Positions 42,833 through 52,182 of a DNA stretch of 64,000 nt are shown in pieces (within the stretch, counting starts at the first letter, position 1; every line of letters begins with the position of its first letter). Below the pieces are notes generated by a model that was not told where the DNA came from, searched no databases, and saw only the letters and a program-made list of their open reading frames with translations. The stretch is from contig NZ_CAJYDW010000016.1 of the NCBI RefSeq assembly GCF_913774235.1, positions 1-64,000 on the forward strand. The letters are read 5' to 3'. Origin of the DNA: an uncultured Pseudomonas sp. (GTDB lineage Bacteria; Pseudomonadota; Gammaproteobacteria; Pseudomonadales; Pseudomonadaceae). The position numbers and the translations under genes were made by a program.

Positions 42833-43108
42833 ATGAAAGGTTTTTCACGTTGGCTCCTGACCAGCGTACGCAAGGGCTACGTCCAGGAATGTCCCAACCT
42901 GGGCAAGCCGCTGACCCATCTGTCCTTCACCCTCGGCATGGAAAATCCGTTGATGGACAAGGTCCTCGACGACAAGCAGAACGCGAATGCGGCGGCCAAG
43001 GTGTGGCTGAAGGCGCATCCGCAGGTGCTGGATCAGTGGTTGGCCAGCGTGACCTCACGCAAGGGCAAACCTGCTGTACAGGTGGCCCAGGCCACTCTGG
43101 CACCCTAG
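42833..43108 (+). pseudogene. C-terminal remnant of a second CbcX-like binding protein
   Basis: The 91-codon frame opens MKGFSRWLLTS and from residue 12 aligns with the last 77 residues of CbcX: VRKGYVQECPNLGKPLTHLS against VRKGYAQQCANVGKLLSNLV, later MENPLMDKV against MENILMDRV. It lacks the signal peptide and about three quarters of the protein, so it cannot bind substrate. It may be transcribed with cbcWV. An AGGGGAT could serve as ribosome site. It shows that this locus once carried two tandem binding-protein genes. Confidence 0.85.
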
Positions 43109-43224
43109 TAGACCAAAACATCAGACTGACTCGCGCCGGTTCGGGCGGGTCTTGCCGCAGCCGCCGCACGAATTCCCCCGATCTCGTGCGTCGACCTGTC
43201 CACTCCTAGCTGACGGGCACCGTT

Positions 43225-44067
43225 ATGTTGCTAACAGACCACAAACTTCCTCTTGGCCAGCAGATCGCTGACTTCATCGACTGGCTGACGCTGCACGGCG
43301 CCGGCGTCTTCGACAAGATCTCCGACGTCCTGTCCGGCCTGATCCATGGCCTGACCGCCGGCCTGATGTGGTTCAACCCCCTGGCCTTCATCGCCCTGGT
43401 CGTCGTGGGGGTCTACCTGTTGCAACGCAGCATCGGCCTCACGCTGTTCGCCCTCGCGTCGCTGCTGCTGATCCTCAACCTGGGTTACTGGCAGGAAACC
43501 ATGGAAACCCTGGCCCAGGTGGTGTTCGCCACCCTGGTCTGCATCGCCGTCGGCGTGCCCCTGGGCATCCTCGCCGCACACAAACCTTGGTTCTACACCG
43601 GCCTGCGCCCGGTACTGGACCTGATGCAGACGGTTCCCACCTTCGTCTACCTGATCCCCACCCTGACCCTGTTCGGCCTGGGCGTGGTGCCCGGTCTGAT
43701 CTCCACGGTGGTGTTCGCCATCGCCGCGCCGATCCGCCTGACCTGCCTGGGCATCCAGGACGTCCCGGCGGAGCTAATGGACGCCGGCAAGGCCTTCGGC
43801 TGCTCGCGCTGGCAGCTGCTGACCCGCATCGAGTTGCCCCACGCCATGCCCAGCATCGGCGCCGGTATCACCCAGTGCATCATGCTGTCGCTGTCGATGG
43901 TGGTGATCGCCGCCCTGGTCGGCGCCGACGGCCTGGGCAAACCGGTGGTGAACGCCCTCAATACCGCGGACATCGCCCTGGGCTTCGAAGCCGGCCTGTC
44001 CATCGTCCTGATCGCCATCCTGCTCGACCGGGTGTGCAAGCAGCCCGCCCCACGCGAGGTTAAATAA
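43225..44067 (+). CDS. cbcW: Choline/betaine/carnitine ABC transporter permease CbcW
   Basis: A 280-residue inner-membrane permease with about six helices. The binding-protein-dependent loop reads AGKAFGCSRWQLLTRIELPH followed by AMPSIGAGITQCIMLSLSMV, the EAA motif that contacts the ATPase. It resembles ProW/OpuAB permeases for quaternary amines. It is three bases upstream of cbcV. The decayed cbcX copy lies between it and the intact cbcX. Confidence 0.93.
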   Translation: MLLTDHKLPLGQQIADFIDWLTLHGAGVFDKISDVLSGLIHGLTAGLMWFNPLAFIALVVVGVYLLQRSIGLTLFALASLLLILNLGYWQETMETLAQVVFATLVCIAVGVPLGILAAHKPWFYTGLRPVLDLMQTVPTFVYLIPTLTLFGLGVVPGLISTVVFAIAAPIRLTCLGIQDVPAELMDAGKAFGCSRWQLLTRIELPHAMPSIGAGITQCIMLSLSMVVIAALVGADGLGKPVVNALNTADIALGFEAGLSIVLIAILLDRVCKQPAPREVK

Positions 44068-44070
44068 GTC

Positions 44071-45303
44071 ATGACCGCCATTCGTTTCGAACACGTCGAC
44101 GTCATCTTCGGCAAGCAGAACAAGCGTGCCCTGGAGCTGCTCGACCAAGGCAAGGGCCGTAGCGAAATCCTCCAGGAGACCGGCCAGGTGCTGGGCGTCG
44201 AGGACGCCTGCCTGGAGGTCCAGAAGGGTGAGATCTGCGTGCTCATGGGCCTGTCCGGCTCGGGCAAGTCCAGCCTGCTGCGCTGCATCAATGGCCTCAA
44301 CACCGTGAGCCGCGGCAAGCTGCTCATCGAGCACCAGGGCAGTGAGGTGGACATCGCCAACTGCTCGCCCGCAGTACTCAAGGACATGCGCACCACCCGC
44401 ATCGCCATGGTGTTCCAGAAGTTCGCCCTGATGCCCTGGCTGACCGTGGCCGAGAACGTCGGCTTCGGCCTGGAGATGCAAGGTCGCTCCGCGGCCGAAC
44501 GCAAGAAGCTGGTCGACGAGAAGCTGGAGCTGGTGGGCCTGACCCAGTGGCGCAACAAGAAGCCCGACTCCCTTTCCGGTGGCATGCAGCAGCGCGTCGG
44601 CCTGGCCCGCGCCCTGGCGATGGATGCCGACATCCTGCTGATGGACGAACCCTTCTCCGCCCTCGATCCACTGATCCGCCAGCAGTTGCAGGATGAATTG
44701 CTGCAGCTGCAGGCCAAGGTCAACAAGACCATCGTCTTCGTCAGCCACGACCTGGACGAGGCACTGAAGATCGGTACCAACATCGCCATCATGAAGGACG
44801 GCCGCATCATCCAGCACGGTCGCCCTGAGGACATCGTCCTCAACCCGGCGGACGAGTACGTGCGCACCTTCGTCGCCCATACCAACCCGCTCAACGTCCT
44901 CAGCGGCTACAGCCTGATGCGTGGCCTGGACAAGTGCGGTCGCGAGGGCAACGAGATCTGCCTGGAGCGCAGCCACGACATCTGGCTGGCACTGGATGGC
45001 CAGAAGGTCAAGGCGCTGCGGCGCGGTGGCGAGAGTCTGGCCCTGCAACGCTGGACCCCGGGTACCCCGGTCACCAGCCTGCAACGCCAGCCGACCCTGG
45101 CCCCGGCCGATATCCGCATGCGCGATGCCCTGGAGATCCGCTATCACACCGGGCACAAGCTGGTGCTGGAAACCGATGGCCATGCCGTGGGCATCCTCGG
45201 CGACAAGGAGCTCTACCACGCCCTGCTGGGCAAGAATCTGGAAAAGGCCGGCGAAGACGTCGAACCGCCCGCGGTCCACTCCCCCCTGTCACAGGCGGGT
45301 TGA
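44071..45303 (+). CDS. cbcV: Choline/betaine/carnitine ABC transporter ATPase CbcV
   Basis: A 410-residue ATPase: Walker A GLSGSGKSSLLRCINGL, Q-loop FQKFALMPWLTV, signature SLSGGMQQRVGLARALA, Walker B LLMDEPFSALDP and switch VFVSHDLDEALK. An N-terminal extension (ALELLDQGKGRSEILQETGQ) is typical of the ProV/OpuAA quaternary-amine group; the C-terminal 130 residues form a regulatory domain. With CbcW and CbcX it makes the uptake system for choline, glycine betaine and carnitine. Confidence 0.93.
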   Translation: MTAIRFEHVDVIFGKQNKRALELLDQGKGRSEILQETGQVLGVEDACLEVQKGEICVLMGLSGSGKSSLLRCINGLNTVSRGKLLIEHQGSEVDIANCSPAVLKDMRTTRIAMVFQKFALMPWLTVAENVGFGLEMQGRSAAERKKLVDEKLELVGLTQWRNKKPDSLSGGMQQRVGLARALAMDADILLMDEPFSALDPLIRQQLQDELLQLQAKVNKTIVFVSHDLDEALKIGTNIAIMKDGRIIQHGRPEDIVLNPADEYVRTFVAHTNPLNVLSGYSLMRGLDKCGREGNEICLERSHDIWLALDGQKVKALRRGGESLALQRWTPGTPVTSLQRQPTLAPADIRMRDALEIRYHTGHKLVLETDGHAVGILGDKELYHALLGKNLEKAGEDVEPPAVHSPLSQAG

Positions 45304-45922
45304 TACCACGGCCCGGCACCCCGTCTACTGGAAAGGCGCGGGTGCCGGGCCCTCTCTCCTGCTGGCCACCACAACGGCCCTGCTCTCGCGCCCCTGCCAC
45401 GCCCCACGGTCACGACCCCGTCCCCTGGCTCTTGCCATATGATCTACCCGTAGGAGCCACTGTCTTTATCGCGGCCATGGCGGTCCGCCAATGCGGCCGC
45501 TCCTACGCTTACATCGAGCCTGTAGGAGCAACTGTCTCAATCGCGTATCGCGGCCATGGGCCGCTCCTACAAAAGCATCCCCCCCTGTAGGAGCGGCCCA
45601 TGGCCGCGATAAGACAGTTGCTCCTACAGGCGAGCCTCGTACCCGTAGGAGCGGCCACTGCGACGGACCGCCAGGGTCGCGCCCAGGCAGTTGCGCCCAA
45701 GGCGGGGGTACGATGATCGATCATGATCTTGCCGGTGCTGCTGGAGATGAATGCCCGCTCGGCTAGCCCCCTCCCCCCTTGGGAGAGGGTTGGGGTGAGG
45801 GCGTGCCGCAGGGCCACCAGCGGAAAAGGCCTGTATCACCAGCCGGGTCGTCAGGCCAGGCTGGCGATCCAGGGCATGTTCAACGCCGCTTGGCCGACGC
45901 GCAGCAGGTCGTGAACGGATTC
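45304..45922. other. Repeat-filled gap between cbcV and purU
   Basis: A 619-base convergent gap with no gene. It holds the REP cluster (45449-45690) and one GGGAGAGGG copy. Read leftward past purU a frame SVHDLLRVGQAALNMPWIAS-LA to 45843 looks protein-like but is too short to call. In P. aeruginosa fdhA follows purU2; it is absent here. Confidence 0.55.
45449..45803. repeat. REP cluster (seven GTAGGAGC arms) and one GGGAGAGGG copy
   Basis: Seven alternating arms of GTAGGAGC / GCTCCTAC lie at about 45450, 45500, 45522, 45564, 45587, 45621 and 45645, each joined to GCGGCC or CAACTGTC sequence, forming inverted pairs (BIME type). A GGGAGAGGGTTGGGGTGAGGG copy lies at 45767-45803. The GTAGGAGCGGCC family is the same as the pair at 4164-4207. 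Confidence 0.8.
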
Positions 45923-46780
45923 TTACAGCACCACCGTCCTTCCGGCGTTGAGGAAGACCCGGCGATCCAGGTGGAAGCCCACCGCCCGGGCCAGGGTCAG
46001 GCACTCGATGTCACGGCCCTTGGCGACCAGATCCTCGGCGTAGTGGGCATGATCCACCGGCTCGACGCCCTGGGCGATGATCGGCCCCTCGTCCAGGTCG
46101 TTGTTGATGTAGTGCGCCGTGGCGCCCACCAGTTTCACGCCCTTGGCATAGGCCTGATGATAGGGCCGCGCACCCTTGAAGCCCGGCAGCAGCGAGTGGT
46201 GGATGTTGATCGCCCAACCATCCAGGCGGCGGCACAGTTCGGGCGACAGCACCTGCATATAGCGGGCGAGGATCACCAGCTCCGCACCGGTCTCCTGCAG
46301 TACCTGCCAAACCTTGGCCTCCTGGGCCGGCTTGTCCTGGGGATCCAAGGGGAAATGGTGATAGGGAATACCGTGCCAGGCCGCCAGGGGTTCGAGATCC
46401 GGGTGGTTGGAGATGACCGCCACCACGTCCATGGGCAACTGGCCGATGCGCTGGCGATAGAGCAGGTCGTTGAGGCAGTGGTCAGCCTTGGAGACCATGA
46501 TGGCGACCTTGGCTCTATAGCCGGGCGGCACCAGCTCGAAGGTCATGTCGAAGGGCGTGAAGCGCAGGTCCAGGCCGACCCGGAACAGGCCCTCGTTGAA
46601 GTCGCTGGGCACCTGGAATTCCACCCGGATGAAGAAGCGCTGGGCTTCGCGATCGTCGAAGCTGTGGTGCTGGGTGACATAGCAACCCTGCTCGAACAGA
46701 TAGCGCGTGACCACGTCCACGGTGCCGAGGCGACTCGGGCTCTGGGCGGTGAGAATCCAGGTATCGGGCGTGCGACTCAT
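45923..46780 (-). CDS. purU: Formyltetrahydrofolate deformylase
   Basis: A 285-residue enzyme: N-terminal ACT domain (about 1-85, WILTAQSPSRLGTVDVVTRY) and a formyltransferase domain with INIHHSLLPGFKGARPYHQA (catalytic Asn/His) and AHYINNDLDEGPII (catalytic Asp). It hydrolyses 10-formyl-THF to formate and THF, recycling one-carbon units made by sarcosine oxidation. It is the last gene after soxG, as purU2 in P. aeruginosa, but separated from soxG by a terminator-like hairpin. Confidence 0.92.
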   Translation of the reverse strand: MSRTPDTWILTAQSPSRLGTVDVVTRYLFEQGCYVTQHHSFDDREAQRFFIRVEFQVPSDFNEGLFRVGLDLRFTPFDMTFELVPPGYRAKVAIMVSKADHCLNDLLYRQRIGQLPMDVVAVISNHPDLEPLAAWHGIPYHHFPLDPQDKPAQEAKVWQVLQETGAELVILARYMQVLSPELCRRLDGWAINIHHSLLPGFKGARPYHQAYAKGVKLVGATAHYINNDLDEGPIIAQGVEPVDHAHYAEDLVAKGRDIECLTLARAVGFHLDRRVFLNAGRTVVL

Positions 46781-46819
46781 GATGAATTCCTTTGCATGGA
46801 GATGAAGCCAGAATCACAA

Positions 46820-46850
46820 AACCCGACCTGCGCTTCACGCAGGTCGGGTT
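46820..46850 (-). terminator. Hairpin between soxG and purU
   Basis: AACCCGACCTGCG (46820-46832), loop CTTCA, CGCAGGTCGGGTT (46838-46850): a perfect 13-base stem. On the minus strand it ends GGGTTTTGTG, a short T-run, so it may attenuate readthrough from soxG into purU. Confidence 0.75.
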
Positions 46851-46880
46851 CGATGGAGCGCGACTGAACGCAGCGACCGA

Positions 46881-47510
46881 TCAGGCCTCGATGCGCAGTC
46901 CGTACTCGGCGCTCGCGTCCTGCAGCCACAGCCAGACGTAGTCGGCGAAGCTACGGCGCACCACCAGCTCCCAGGTGTCTTCCGCCACGTGGCGAATCAT
47001 CAGCTGGGACTTGGCGAACACCGTACCCACCGCCTTGCCCACCGGGAAGTTGCTCGGGTGGACGTCGTAGGAGGTGGACTTCATCAGCACCTCGCGAACC
47101 TTGGGGCCCTTCAGCTCGACCAGCGTCTGGCCACCGCCAACGTTGACGATGGCGACATGGCGCTCGCCCAGGGCCTGGCGCAGGGCCTGCTCGGTGGCGA
47201 ACTCGCTGCCACCGGGCACTACCAGCAGCCACTCGTCCGGGCCGAGCCACTGCAGCGAGCTCTCACCCTTCTGGGTCAGGGCCAGCGGACCGGGCACTTC
47301 CAGGCCGATCACGCTCTGCACGGCGCCGGTGAAGCCTTCGTCGTGGGCGTCGCCACGGATCACCAGGTGCCCCAGCAAGGCCCGCTCGCGCAGGGTCACC
47401 CCGGCGGTAGCCGGGCCCCGACCGACGAGCTTGTTCAGCTCGGCGTGGAACAGCGGGGACTCGGCGCGCGCCGTGGCGGAGTATTGGTCGTACACATTGA
47501 TGTCGTTCAT
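46881..47510 (-). CDS. soxG: Sarcosine oxidase gamma subunit
   Basis: A 209-residue subunit of heterotetrameric sarcosine oxidase. It has the GcvT-like small-domain features LGPDEWLLVVPGG, NVGGGQTLVELKGPKVREVL and the tail RSFADYVWLWLQDASAEYGL found in SoxG. GAGGA precedes the ATG. It lies 15 bases downstream of soxA in the glyA-soxBDAG operon. Confidence 0.92.
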   Translation of the reverse strand: MNDINVYDQYSATARAESPLFHAELNKLVGRGPATAGVTLRERALLGHLVIRGDAHDEGFTGAVQSVIGLEVPGPLALTQKGESSLQWLGPDEWLLVVPGGSEFATEQALRQALGERHVAIVNVGGGQTLVELKGPKVREVLMKSTSYDVHPSNFPVGKAVGTVFAKSQLMIRHVAEDTWELVVRRSFADYVWLWLQDASAEYGLRIEA

Positions 47511-47525
47511 GGGGCGCTATCCTCG

Positions 47526-50500
47526 TTAGGCGACGTTCTGCCGCTCACCCTTGGGGTCGTAGAACACCGGCGAGACGATCTCGGCAGCGATGTAGCGGCC
47601 ATCGGCCAGCGGGGCGTAGACGGTCTGGCCCATGCGGCCCAGACCACCCTTGACCATCGCCATGGCGAAGCCATAACCCAGGGTCGCGCTGTAGTAGCTG
47701 GAGGTCACGTGACCCACCATGTCCATGGGGATCGGCTGGTTGCGCTCGAACACCAACTGCGCACCTTCCGGCAGGACGTCGCGGGCATCCAGGGGCTTGA
47801 GGCCGACCAGTTGCTTGCGGTTCTCGCGCACGCAGTCCTGGCGATGCATGCCGCGCTTGCCGATGAAGGAGAAGCTCTTGTTCAGGCTAACTGCCCAGCC
47901 CATGCCCAGATCCTGGGGCGTGACCGAACCGTCGGTGTCCTGACCGATGATGATGAAACCCTTCTCCGCCCGCAGCACGTGCATGGTCTCGGTGCCGTAG
48001 GGGGTGAGGTCGAATTCCTTGCCCGCGGCGACCACCTGCTCCAGCACGCCCATGGCGTAGTTGGCCGGCACGTTGATCTCGTAGGAGAGTTCGCCGGTGA
48101 AGGAGATACGGAACACCCGTGCCGGTACGCCACCTACCTGACCTTCCTTCCAAGCCATGAAGGGGAAGGCGGCATTGTCCAGATCGATGTCGGTCAGCTT
48201 GGCCAGCAGCTTGCGGCTGTTGGGGCCGGACAGGGTCAGGGTCGCCCAGTGGTCGGTGACCGAGGTGAAGTACACCTCCAGTTCCGGCCATTCGGTCTGG
48301 TGGTAGAGCTCCAGCCATTCGAAGACGCGCGCGGCGCCGCCGGTGGTGGTGGTCATCAGGAAGTGGTTGTCGGCGAGACAGGCGGTGACGCCGTCGTCGA
48401 AGACCATGCCGTCTTCCTTGCACATCAGGCCGTAGCGGGCCTTGCCGATGTCCAGCTTGGTCCAGGCGTTGGTGTAGACGCGATTGAGGAATTCCCGCGC
48501 ATCCTTGCCCTGGATGTCGATCTTGCCCAGGGTCGAGGCGTCGAGTAGACCGACGCTACGGCGTACGGCCAGACACTCGCGGTTGACCGCGGCATGCAGA
48601 TCCTCGCCGGCCTTGGGGAAGTACCAGGGACGCTTCCACTGGCCGACGTCTTCGAACAGCGCACCCTGCTTGAGGTGCCAGGCGTGCAGTGCGGTGTAGC
48701 GCTTGGGCTCGAACAGGGCACCGCAGTGGCGACCGGCGATGGCGCCGAAGGTCACCGGGGTGTAGTTCGGGCGGAACATGGTGGTGCCGACTTCCGGGAT
48801 GGCCTTGCTCTGCACGCGAGCGGCGATGGCCAGGCCGTTGATGTTGCCCAGCTTGCCCTGGTCGGTGCCGAAGCCCATGGCGGTGTAGCGCTTGACGTGC
48901 TCGATGGACTCGAAGCCCTCGCGGCAGGCCAGTTCGATGCCGGCGGCGGTGACGTCGTTCTGCAGGTCGACGAATTGCTTGGGGGCCCGCGACGACGGCT
49001 TGTCGTGGGGCACCTGGAACAACGCCAGACTCGGTTCTTCCTGGCGGAATTCGGCCTGGGGCAGCTCGCCGCTGACCACCTTGGCACCGGCTTCGGCCGC
49101 GGCGGTCGCGCCGGCTTCGAAGCCATCGGCGAGGACGTCGCCCAGGGCGAAGACGCCATTCACGCCACCGGCGCAGAGGCGCTTCTGCGGCGCCGGACCG
49201 GGGACGAAGGCCTGGATGTCATCGCGCCACAGCGGACGACCGCCCAGGTGCGAGGCCAGGTGGACCACCGGGCTGTAGCCACCGGAGGTGGCGATGAGGT
49301 CGCAGTCCAGCCACTCGCCGCCGCCCAGGGTACGGAAGGCGGTCAGGTCGATGGTGGCGATCTTGGCGCCGGTCACCCGGGTGTTGCCGCGGGCTTCGCT
49401 CACGGCGGTACCACCCATGACGCGCACGCCACGCTTGCGCACTTCCTCGACCCAGGCGCCGCGCGGATTGGGCCGCGCATCGGCCACGGCCACCACCTGG
49501 CGACCGGCTTCGAGCCAGTCCAGGGCCACGCGGTAGGCGTAGTCGTTGTTGGTGGACAGCACCAGGCGCTGCCCCGGAGCCACGGCGTAGCGGCGGATGT
49601 AGGTGGAGACAGCACCGGCCACCATGTTGCCCGGCAGGTCATTGTTGGCGTACACCAGCGGCCGCTCGTGGGCACCAGTGGCCAGCACCACCCGGGTGGC
49701 CCGGACGCGGTGCAGGCGCTGACGCACCTGGCCATGGGGCGCGCGATCGCCGAGGTGGTCGGTCAGGCGCTCGTGAATGGTGAGGAAGTTGTGGTCGTGA
49801 TAGCCGTTGACCGTGGCACGCGGCAGCAGGACCACGTTGTCCAGGCCCTGCAGCTCGGCCACCGCCTTGGCCACCCAGTCGGCTGCCGGGGCGCCATCGA
49901 GACGCTCACGGCTATCCAGCAGGCTGCCACCGAATTCTTCTTGCTCGTCGGCGAGGATCACCCGGGCGCCGCTGCGACCGGCGGCCAGCGCGGCGGCCAG
50001 GCCGGCGGCACCGCCACCCACCACCAGGACATCGCAGTGCTGGTTGAAGTTGTCGTAGGTATCCGGATCGACCTGGGTCGGCGCGCGGCCGAGGCCGGCA
50101 GCCTTGCGGATGTACTTCTCGTAGGTCATCCACAGGTTCTGCGGATACATGAAGGTCTTGTAGTAGAACCCGGGCGGCATCATCTTGCCGCCGACCTTGC
50201 CGAGGATGCCCATGAGGTCGTTGTTGACGCTCGGCCAGCCGTTGGTGCTGGCGGAGACCAGGCCCTGGTACAGCGCCTGCTGGGTCGCCCGCACGTTGGG
50301 CACCTGGGTGGCCTCGGTGGCGCCGATCTGCATGATGGCATTGGGCTCTTCGGCACCGGCGGCGACGATGCCGCGCGGCCGGGAGTACTTGAAGCTGCGA
50401 CCGACCACGTCCACGCCATTGGCCAGCAGCGCAGAGGCCAGGGTGTCACCCTTGAAGCCCTGGTAGGTCTGACCGTTGAAGGTGAAGGTGATGGCCTGGC

Positions 50501-50546
50501 TGCGGTCCAGGCGACCGCCCTGGGTGAGTCGATGGACCTGGCTCAT
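47526..50546 (-). CDS. soxA: Sarcosine oxidase alpha subunit
   Basis: A 1006-residue subunit: an N-terminal ferredoxin-like/Fer2_4 segment (TFTFNGQTYQGFKGDTLASA), a FAD/NAD-binding region starting CDVLVVGGGAAGLAAALAAG (about 168-190) and a C-terminal GcvT-type folate domain (about 590-1006, with the conserved TVYTNAWTKLDIGKARYGLM-type start and the C-terminal PVFYDPKGERQNVA). Sarcosine is oxidised to glycine and the methyl group passed to THF. ATG 50546 overlaps the soxD stop (ATGA). Length is normal. Confidence 0.95.
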   Translation of the reverse strand: MSQVHRLTQGGRLDRSQAITFTFNGQTYQGFKGDTLASALLANGVDVVGRSFKYSRPRGIVAAGAEEPNAIMQIGATEATQVPNVRATQQALYQGLVSASTNGWPSVNNDLMGILGKVGGKMMPPGFYYKTFMYPQNLWMTYEKYIRKAAGLGRAPTQVDPDTYDNFNQHCDVLVVGGGAAGLAAALAAGRSGARVILADEQEEFGGSLLDSRERLDGAPAADWVAKAVAELQGLDNVVLLPRATVNGYHDHNFLTIHERLTDHLGDRAPHGQVRQRLHRVRATRVVLATGAHERPLVYANNDLPGNMVAGAVSTYIRRYAVAPGQRLVLSTNNDYAYRVALDWLEAGRQVVAVADARPNPRGAWVEEVRKRGVRVMGGTAVSEARGNTRVTGAKIATIDLTAFRTLGGGEWLDCDLIATSGGYSPVVHLASHLGGRPLWRDDIQAFVPGPAPQKRLCAGGVNGVFALGDVLADGFEAGATAAAEAGAKVVSGELPQAEFRQEEPSLALFQVPHDKPSSRAPKQFVDLQNDVTAAGIELACREGFESIEHVKRYTAMGFGTDQGKLGNINGLAIAARVQSKAIPEVGTTMFRPNYTPVTFGAIAGRHCGALFEPKRYTALHAWHLKQGALFEDVGQWKRPWYFPKAGEDLHAAVNRECLAVRRSVGLLDASTLGKIDIQGKDAREFLNRVYTNAWTKLDIGKARYGLMCKEDGMVFDDGVTACLADNHFLMTTTTGGAARVFEWLELYHQTEWPELEVYFTSVTDHWATLTLSGPNSRKLLAKLTDIDLDNAAFPFMAWKEGQVGGVPARVFRISFTGELSYEINVPANYAMGVLEQVVAAGKEFDLTPYGTETMHVLRAEKGFIIIGQDTDGSVTPQDLGMGWAVSLNKSFSFIGKRGMHRQDCVRENRKQLVGLKPLDARDVLPEGAQLVFERNQPIPMDMVGHVTSSYYSATLGYGFAMAMVKGGLGRMGQTVYAPLADGRYIAAEIVSPVFYDPKGERQNVA

Positions 50547-50842
50547 GTGCGCTCTCCTCGCTCGGCGGTGAAGCGGGGTTGCTCGCCGATCGGATAGGTT
50601 TCGAGAATTTCGTAGGTCTCGGTGTTGCGGGTCGCGTTGAAGTACTGGCGGCAACCCGAGGCATGGACCCACAGCTCGTGACGCAGACCGCGCGGGTTGT
50701 CACGGAAGAACATGTAGTCGCCCCACTCGGCGTCGCTGCACGCCTCGGGGTCGAGCGGACGCGGGATGTGCGCCTCGCCGGCAGCGTGGAATTCTTCTTC
50801 GGAGCGCAATTCCCCGCAGTGGGGGCAATGGATGTACAACAT
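50543..50842 (-). CDS. soxD: Sarcosine oxidase delta subunit
   Basis: A 99-residue zinc-binding subunit: MLYIHCPHCGELRSEEEFHA has the CPHCG pair, and later WVHASGCRQYFNATRNTETY holds the fourth ligand region; the family size is about 90-100. The ATG lies at 50842 with GAGC-type ribosome site and 11 bases after the soxB stop. It overlaps soxA by ATGA. Confidence 0.93.
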   Translation of the reverse strand: MLYIHCPHCGELRSEEEFHAAGEAHIPRPLDPEACSDAEWGDYMFFRDNPRGLRHELWVHASGCRQYFNATRNTETYEILETYPIGEQPRFTAERGERT

Positions 50843-50853
50843 GCTCGTGCTCC

Positions 50854-52104
50854 TTAGTGCGCGACGGCCGCTGCGCCGTGTTCGTCGATCAGCGCGCCGG
50901 TGTGGAAACGGTCGATGGAGAAGGGCTTGGCCAGCGGGTGCATCTCGCCGGACGCCAGGGATGCCGCGAAGACGTTGCCCGAGCCAGGGGTGGCCTTGAA
51001 GCCGCCGGTACCCCAACCGCAGTTGAAGAACAGGTTTTCCACCGGGGTCTTGGAAATGATCGGGCAGGCGTCGGGCGAGGTGTCGACGATGCCGCCCCAT
51101 TGGCGGTTCATGCGCACCCGCGAGAGGATCGGGAACATCTCGACGATGGCCTGCAGGGTGTGCTCGATCACCGGGTAGGAGCCGCGCTGGCCGTAGCCGA
51201 CCCAGCTGTCGATACCGGCGCCGATCACCAGGTCGCCCTTGTCGGACTGGCTGATGTAGCCGTGCACGGCGTTGGACATGATGACGCTGTCGATGATGGG
51301 TTTGATCGGCTCGGAGACCAGCGCTTGCAGCGGGTGGGATTCCAGCGGCAGGCGGAAACCGGCCAGCTTGGCCATGTGCCCGGAGTTGCCGGCGGTGACC
51401 ACGCCGACGCGGCGGGCGCCGATGAAGCCACGGTTGGTTTCCACACCGATCACCTTGCCGTCCTGCTTGCGGAAGCCGGTGACTTCGGTCTGCTGGATCA
51501 GATCCACGCCCAGGGCGTCAGCGGCGCGGGCGAAGCCCCAGGCCACGGCGTCGTGACGGGCCACGCCACCGCGGCGCTGCACGGTGGCGCCGAGGATCGG
51601 GTAGCGGGTGTTCTTGCTGCAATCCAGGTAGGGGATCTCTTCGGCCACCTGGCGGGTGTCGAGCAATTCGCCGTCCACGCCGTTCAAGCGGTTGGCGCTG
51701 ACCCGGCGCTCGGAATCGCGCATGTCCTGCAGGGTGTGACAGAGGTTGTAGACGCCGCGCTGGGAGAACATGACGTTGTAGTTGAGGTCCTGGGACAGGC
51801 CTTCCCACAGCTTCATGGCGTGTTCGTAGAGGTGCGCGGACTCGTCCCACAGGTAGTTGGAACGGACGATGGTGGTGTTACGAGCGGTGTTGCCGCCACC
51901 CAACCAGCCCTTCTCGATCACCGCGACGTTCTTCACGCCGAATTGCTTGGCCAGGTAGTAGGCGGTGGCCAGGCCATGACCGCCACCACCGACGATGACG
52001 ACATCGTAGACCGGCTTGGGCGTCGGGGTACGCCACATCCGCTGCCAGTTCTCGTGATGGCTCAGGGAGTGCTTGAAGAGGCCGAAGCCGGAATAGCGTT
52101 GCAT
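50854..52104 (-). CDS. soxB: Sarcosine oxidase beta subunit
   Basis: A 416-residue flavoprotein: [20 protein letters not shown] is the FAD-binding turn, then [11 protein letters not shown] and [20 protein letters not shown] at the C terminus, typical of the DAO-family SoxB that holds the noncovalent FAD and covalent FMN. It catalyses the sarcosine oxidation step. AGGAG precedes the ATG. It follows glyA by 78 bases with a hairpin between. Confidence 0.95.
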   Translation of the reverse strand: MQRYSGFGLFKHSLSHHENWQRMWRTPTPKPVYDVVIVGGGGHGLATAYYLAKQFGVKNVAVIEKGWLGGGNTARNTTIVRSNYLWDESAHLYEHAMKLWEGLSQDLNYNVMFSQRGVYNLCHTLQDMRDSERRVSANRLNGVDGELLDTRQVAEEIPYLDCSKNTRYPILGATVQRRGGVARHDAVAWGFARAADALGVDLIQQTEVTGFRKQDGKVIGVETNRGFIGARRVGVVTAGNSGHMAKLAGFRLPLESHPLQALVSEPIKPIIDSVIMSNAVHGYISQSDKGDLVIGAGIDSWVGYGQRGSYPVIEHTLQAIVEMFPILSRVRMNRQWGGIVDTSPDACPIISKTPVENLFFNCGWGTGGFKATPGSGNVFAASLASGEMHPLAKPFSIDRFHTGALIDEHGAAAVAH

Positions 52105-52127
52105 CTGGAGACTCCTGCAGACGACTA

Positions 52128-52152
52128 CCCTTTCCCGCTACCGGGAAAAGGG
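52128..52152 (-). terminator. Hairpin between glyA and soxB
   Basis: CCCTTTCCCG (52128-52137) pairs with CGGGAAAAGGG (52142-52152) with one bulged base. There is no T-run, so it is more likely an mRNA-processing or partial attenuation hairpin setting the glyA-to-sox ratio than a full terminator. Confidence 0.45.
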
Positions 52153-52182
52153 TTGGATAGGGGGTGCGCCGGATCGGAGCGG

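Noticed and set aside
45449-45690. Possible CRISPR-like array
   Set aside because: Arms alternate in orientation and spacers are unequal; this is a REP/BIME cluster, and there are no cas genes.
45843-45922. Short protein-like frame after purU (SVHDLLRVGQAALNMPWIAS)
   Set aside because: Only about 22 codons without start or family match; probably chance or an unrecognisable gene remnant.
48594-50597. 667-codon ORF opposite soxA
   Set aside because: Antisense shadow of a well-supported gene with no domain, and no independent ribosome site.
47526-50672. Longer soxA start at 50672
   Set aside because: The ATGA overlap with soxD at 50543-50546 and the conserved N terminus favour 50546.
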